From positions 1 to 64,000 of the forward strand of contig NW_013546689.1 of assembly GCF_000760515.2 (NCBI RefSeq): a stretch of 64,000 nucleotides of DNA, read 5' to 3'. Positions within the stretch are counted from its first letter, which is position 1; each line of letters starts with the position of its first letter. This DNA is from Mitosporidium daphniae. Taxonomy: Eukaryota; Microsporidia. The notes beneath the pieces are model-generated. The model was not told the DNA's origin, searched no databases, and saw only the letters and a program-made list of their open reading frames with translations. Shown here piece by piece: positions 60,701-64,000 of the stretch. The position numbers were made by a program, and so were the translations under genes.

Positions 60701-62182
60701 AAATTCGTTGCCATGATTGCCATTGACATCAAAAGAGGAAAGAAGAATTCCGCGATCTTCAGAAAGCAGCTCAATAGCATATCGATATGGCGTTGCAACG
60801 ATCGCCAACCCAGCAGCCATGGCAGCTGTAAGGGTTCCCGAAATTGGCGTTATTTCATCATAAAGCGAAACATACACGTCACACTCGGCGTAGTAATCTA
60901 ACAATTCTTCCGGAGTGAAAAAAGTATCAACCCACTCTAGATGTTTTCTAACCCCCAGTGTTCGGGCTTCGTTGATATACAAGTCCATTAAGCCCCTGGA
61001 GGCGCTTTTCGGATGCTGCTTGCCTACAATTCGAAACACAAGATTTGGAATCAACTTAATAAGCTGCGGAAGCGCTCTAATAACCCGCAAATATCCCTTA
61101 TGTTCGTGAATCAGACCATCGGACAGCAGTATAAATTTCTCCGGATTGTCCTTGGTTACTGATCCTGATGTCAATGCATCCCCCATGTCGGCATAAATGT
61201 CTTTTACACCGTGCGGGATCATCATTACTTTTGATGCGGGAACTCCGAATGCATTCTTTAAAGAATGGCAAGCATAGTGTGACATGCTAACTACCGACTG
61301 AGAAAGCCGCGAAAGTTGTCTTATGAACGCACGTTCCTCCTCATTTGGATAGGCTCTTGGAGTATGGAAAACCGTGACAACCGAAATTTCTGGCGAAATC
61401 CAACGGAGCAAATCGGCCTGTTGCCACATGACTGGAGTGAGTCCAAATTCAGACTGCAAGAGAAGATGGGTGAATCCAGCATCATTAATGCTGTTTGCAG
61501 CTCTCAAAATTGATGGAGACGGTGCCAATTGATCCAAATCAATGATGATGGACACCTTTTCCGCATCATAAGACCTAAATAGTGAGGCCAACGGCCCTCC
61601 GGATGAGGAATCATGCAATGCAATCACAGAAAGATCACAGTTTTCTGGAAGGGTATTTTTCATTGCACCGTACAAGTCATCTGCAAATTGGCCAATCCCA
61701 CATCTGGTGGGTGGAAATGACGAAACGATCCCCAATTTGCATTGACGAAGATTAGTCTACGGATGAAATTAGAAAAAAGTCAAATAATTAATGCGCATAA
61801 ATAAATAAGCACACTTTGAATGATGTCTCCTTAGACATTGACCAACCTCTTTTTTTGCCATGTAGTCGGTGTAGGCCTTTTCCTGGTGTACCTTGAAGGA
61901 GAGTGGAGTTATGGCAAGATTTCCTTCTTGCTGAAATTCGGAGCTGATTTTCAGGGCAATATCCCCGAACATTGAAAGCAATATGACCGAATAGTATGTC
62001 ACAATGCAAGATCCAAATAAAAATAAAAGGCTTTTCAGGACCTTATAGTGCTTTGCCCATCGATTTGGCGGCTTTTGATGCGATATCGATACCCCACCAA
62101 TGTTATCAATACCATTTCCTGCTTCAATATCTTCAGCACTGGCTAGTTGCTGCAGATTAGCGTTGTTTCTGGGCTGGCTCAT
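57755..62182 (-). CDS. Giant membrane-anchored protein with two GT4 glycosyltransferase domains
   Basis: Exons 61847-62182 and 57755-61756 (90-nt intron) give 1445 aa. Near residue 55-80 lies one hydrophobic span (SLLFLFGSCIVTYYSVILLS), giving a type II Golgi/ER topology. The first GT-B domain starts GIVSSFPPTRCGIGQFADDL and contains IPHGV, FILLSDGLIHEHKGYLRVI and SLYDEITPISGTLTAAMAAG. A central ~400-residue beta-rich linker follows. The second GT4 domain has VILPHGV, FIAIFSGGLLARKGVDVAVK and the nucleotide-sugar site APYRAEGFGLIILEAMAAG, with the E-x7-E motif intact. In the first domain the equivalent site is altered (EITPISGTLTAAMAAG). The C terminus is Ser/Glu-rich. Acceptor and donor are unknown. 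The CGIGQF start is more common in bacterial GT4 enzymes. The ATG at 62182 is the first in frame. Confidence 0.82.
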
Positions 62183-62810
62183 CGGTTTCCCACACTTAGT
62201 GTTCAAGTTTCCTCTTCTTCTTTTGAAAAAATTATGCGATCTTCTACCAAGAGGTCGAAAATGCGGACAATGCAGAAAATGGTAAAGTCTGGTGTTTTTT
62301 GTATTCACTTTTTTAAATCCACCTATTGTTACTAGGGAGTGCTGATGGGTGGGTATAGTTACCTTGTCAATTTCCTCGCTATTTCTGGGATCCTTGCTGA
62401 AAACAACTAAATAGCCGGTTTTGGCCGTTCCTTATTGAATATAAGCTTTAATTTCATTTTAACTAACTTTACTTTGCTCGAAATGGCTTATGAATGATGA
62501 CAGGTGACGATGGACAGATTGTCATTTGATAAAGTTTATGGCATCATTCTTAGTAATTGAATTTAATGTCGCATGTCTTGTGACGGCAGACTCTATCACA
62601 GAGTAGAGCTGTCAAGCAGAGCGAGACATGCGAGCAATATATATACACGTACGACGGCGATGAAATAAAAATTTGTCTGCAACCTCGATTTGGATGGCCG
62701 GCGTATATTTGAATTCTTTATTTTGGAATGTCGGCTTTTTTTTTAAGTTGAATCAAAGCCTATCGGCTCCAAACCCTATTTGTCTTCCTTCAAACACTCC
62801 CGCCGCCGGA
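62183..62810. other. Divergent intergenic region upstream of the GT4 gene and MO25
   Basis: It contains both promoters and the structured hairpin listed separately. An ORF upstream of the GT4 ATG in the same frame lacks an ATG. The MO25 frame is also open upstream of its ATG (from about 62690) without homology. Confidence 0.5.
62570..62632 (+). ncRNA. Strong structured hairpin, candidate small RNA or cis element
   Basis: A perfect 9-bp stem CGCATGTCT/AGACATGCG (62570-62578 with 62624-62632) encloses a second stem. CTCTA pairs with TAGAG and CAG with CTG, extended by TGA/TCA around a CGG bulge. It lies ~180 bp before the MO25 ATG. The strand is assumed; the hairpin would also form on the other strand. 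It matches no RNA family that I recognise. Confidence 0.4.
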
Positions 62811-64000
62811 ATGTCCTTTTTATATGGATCGTCCTTTTCTTCATCGTCTAGTAAATCTCCGCTTTCCCCAATCAAATTCAAATCGCCAATTGATCTGATA
62901 AATCAAATATGCGAGGCAATTAAGGCAACTCAGCTCACCGTACATTGTGGTACATTTTATTGTTTGTAGGATGACGTTACGCTTCAGCGATGTGTATTAA
63001 CGCTAAAAATCCACATTTGCGACGAATCTACACAGCTTCCAGATGAAGGGGCAATGCTTCCCCTCATATATCAGGAGTTTATTGAGAGAGACTTGTTTTT
63101 TTCCATTATCACAGCATTACCGCGCTTGTGTTTTGAGGTACGAAAAGATGCATTCCAGCTTCTGGTGACGCTTCTCAGGTTTGAAGGAAACTCTTCAGCA
63201 GGTGGAAACACGCCACTGGCCATGCACCTGAGTCAGGCTACCCCGAACATTCTCGAGGATCTATTATTGGGGTAACCCATGATGTTGCCCAACTATCACT
63301 TTAGGTATTTGATGCCCCCAGAATCTGCGTTGTTCAAGGGGATGCTTTTAAGGGAATCTCTAAAGCAGGAGTGCTTGGCACTCAAGTTTCTCAACTCAAA
63401 CTTGTCTACATACAAATGCCCCCAGGAGGCTCTTGGATTGCCCGTTTCAGATGATTCGGAGGCAGAGCCGTCTGTTTATTCTTTGTTAGACATGTTGCTG
63501 GAGTTTGTCCAGGCACCGAATTATGACATTGCTTCGGATTCATTTGCGTCTCTGAAAGAAATATTGACCCGTCATAAAGACATGGTTGCCGAGTTCCTGG
63601 AGACCAACTACGAAAAGGTACCGGTCCTTCTTTATGTGAAGATTTTTACAAAACTGCACGCTATCATCATGACCGCCAACTATCTTACTAAGCGGCAAGT
63701 GTTAAAGGTACGTCTTTGAAATGACGATCTCCTAGCTTGTTGGGGAGCTTTTATTGGACCGTTCAAATTATGAAGTGATGTCCATGTATATTACCTCATC
63801 TGCCCACATGAAGCTATTGATGACTCTTCTGCGGGACAAGTCCCATAACATTCAGTACGAGTCTTTTCAAGTGTTTAAGGTAAGCATTTTAGATGGTACC
63901 TGTTTTAGCTTTTTCTGGCCAATCCATCCAAACCAAAGCAAATTGTAGACATCATTTCCAATAATAAAGAAAAGTTGTTGGCGTTTTTAAAGGGATTTGA
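62811..64000 (+). CDS. HYM1: MO25/HYM1 scaffold protein (CAB39), 3' end outside the window
   Basis: Armadillo-type scaffold that activates GCK/STE20-family kinases; in yeast it belongs to the RAM network controlling cell separation and polarity. Exons 62811-62939, 62970-63271, 63305-63707, 63736-63879 and 63909-beyond 64000 are joined by introns of 30, 33, 28 and 29 nt. The translation starts MSFLYGSSFSSSSSKSP, a family-like start. Matches include FEVRKDAFQLLVTLLRF, YDIASDSFASLKEILTRHKD, ANYLTKRQVLKLVGELLLDR, LKLLMTLLRDKSHNIQYESF and QVFKLFLANPSKPKQIVDI. A ~25-residue insert follows LKFLNSN relative to animal MO25. About the last 60 residues are missing because the window ends. Confidence 0.94.

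Overview
The window is nuclear DNA of a compact, intron-bearing eukaryote, most likely a fungus or fungus-like microbe. The genes give an ORC4, NUF2, SMC3, SCC2, NIC96, HRD3 and NF-YC set with fungal-type architecture, packed at roughly one gene per 1.6 kb. About 96 GT-AG introns can be placed from family alignments and reading-frame arithmetic. Most are only 24-33 nt long, the shortest 20 and 22 nt. This gene density with retained mitochondrial genes (mitofusin, prohibitin, a probable small ATP synthase subunit) and a peroxisomal enzyme would suit an early-branching Rozellomycota/microsporidia relative such as a Mitosporidium-like organism. The taxon is an inference. One ambiguous base (21925) shows this is a draft assembly.

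Layout. 0-5 kb: tRNA-Arg, GDP-mannose 4,6-dehydratase, a G-rich minisatellite, a secreted protein of unknown function, and head-to-head ribosomal protein genes uL22 and eL37. 5-13.6 kb: kinetochore NUF2, divergent mitofusin FZO1, DEAD-box helicase DRS1, prohibitin PHB2 and an inositol phosphate kinase. 13.6-26.6 kb: a chromosome-biology block with cohesin loader SCC2, cytosolic HisRS, two box C/D snoRNAs (U14 and a likely partner), an HPC2/ubinuclein-like histone chaperone subunit and SMC3. 27-36 kb: a PHO85/CDK5-like kinase broken into ten exons, an unresolved locus, a PH-domain protein, a peroxisomal dienoyl-CoA isomerase, a ThrE/PRM10-like transporter and a glutaminyl cyclase. 36-50 kb: a tiny ATP synthase j-like gene, ORC4, BMS1, BCD1, an unknown basic protein, RIO1, DPH1, NUDC, ELP5 and epsin. 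50-64 kb: HRD3/SEL1L, NIC96, NF-YC/HAP5, a giant membrane-anchored protein with two GT4 glycosyltransferase domains, and the 5' part of MO25/HYM1.

Functional themes. Ribosome production is strongly represented (uL22, eL37, DRS1, BMS1, BCD1, RIO1, U14), with tRNA/translation-factor modification (ELP5, DPH1) and chromosome segregation/replication (NUF2, SMC3, SCC2, ORC4). Intergenic spaces are often under 100 bp and many pairs are divergent or convergent. A TTTAAATTT-like AT-rich element recurs just upstream of start codons. The most noteworthy items are the U14 snoRNA pair, zero-exon AG|GT intron concatemers in the kinase gene, the fused double glycosyltransferase, the FG-like N terminus on NIC96, the short ATP synthase gene, and a structured hairpin near 62.6 kb.
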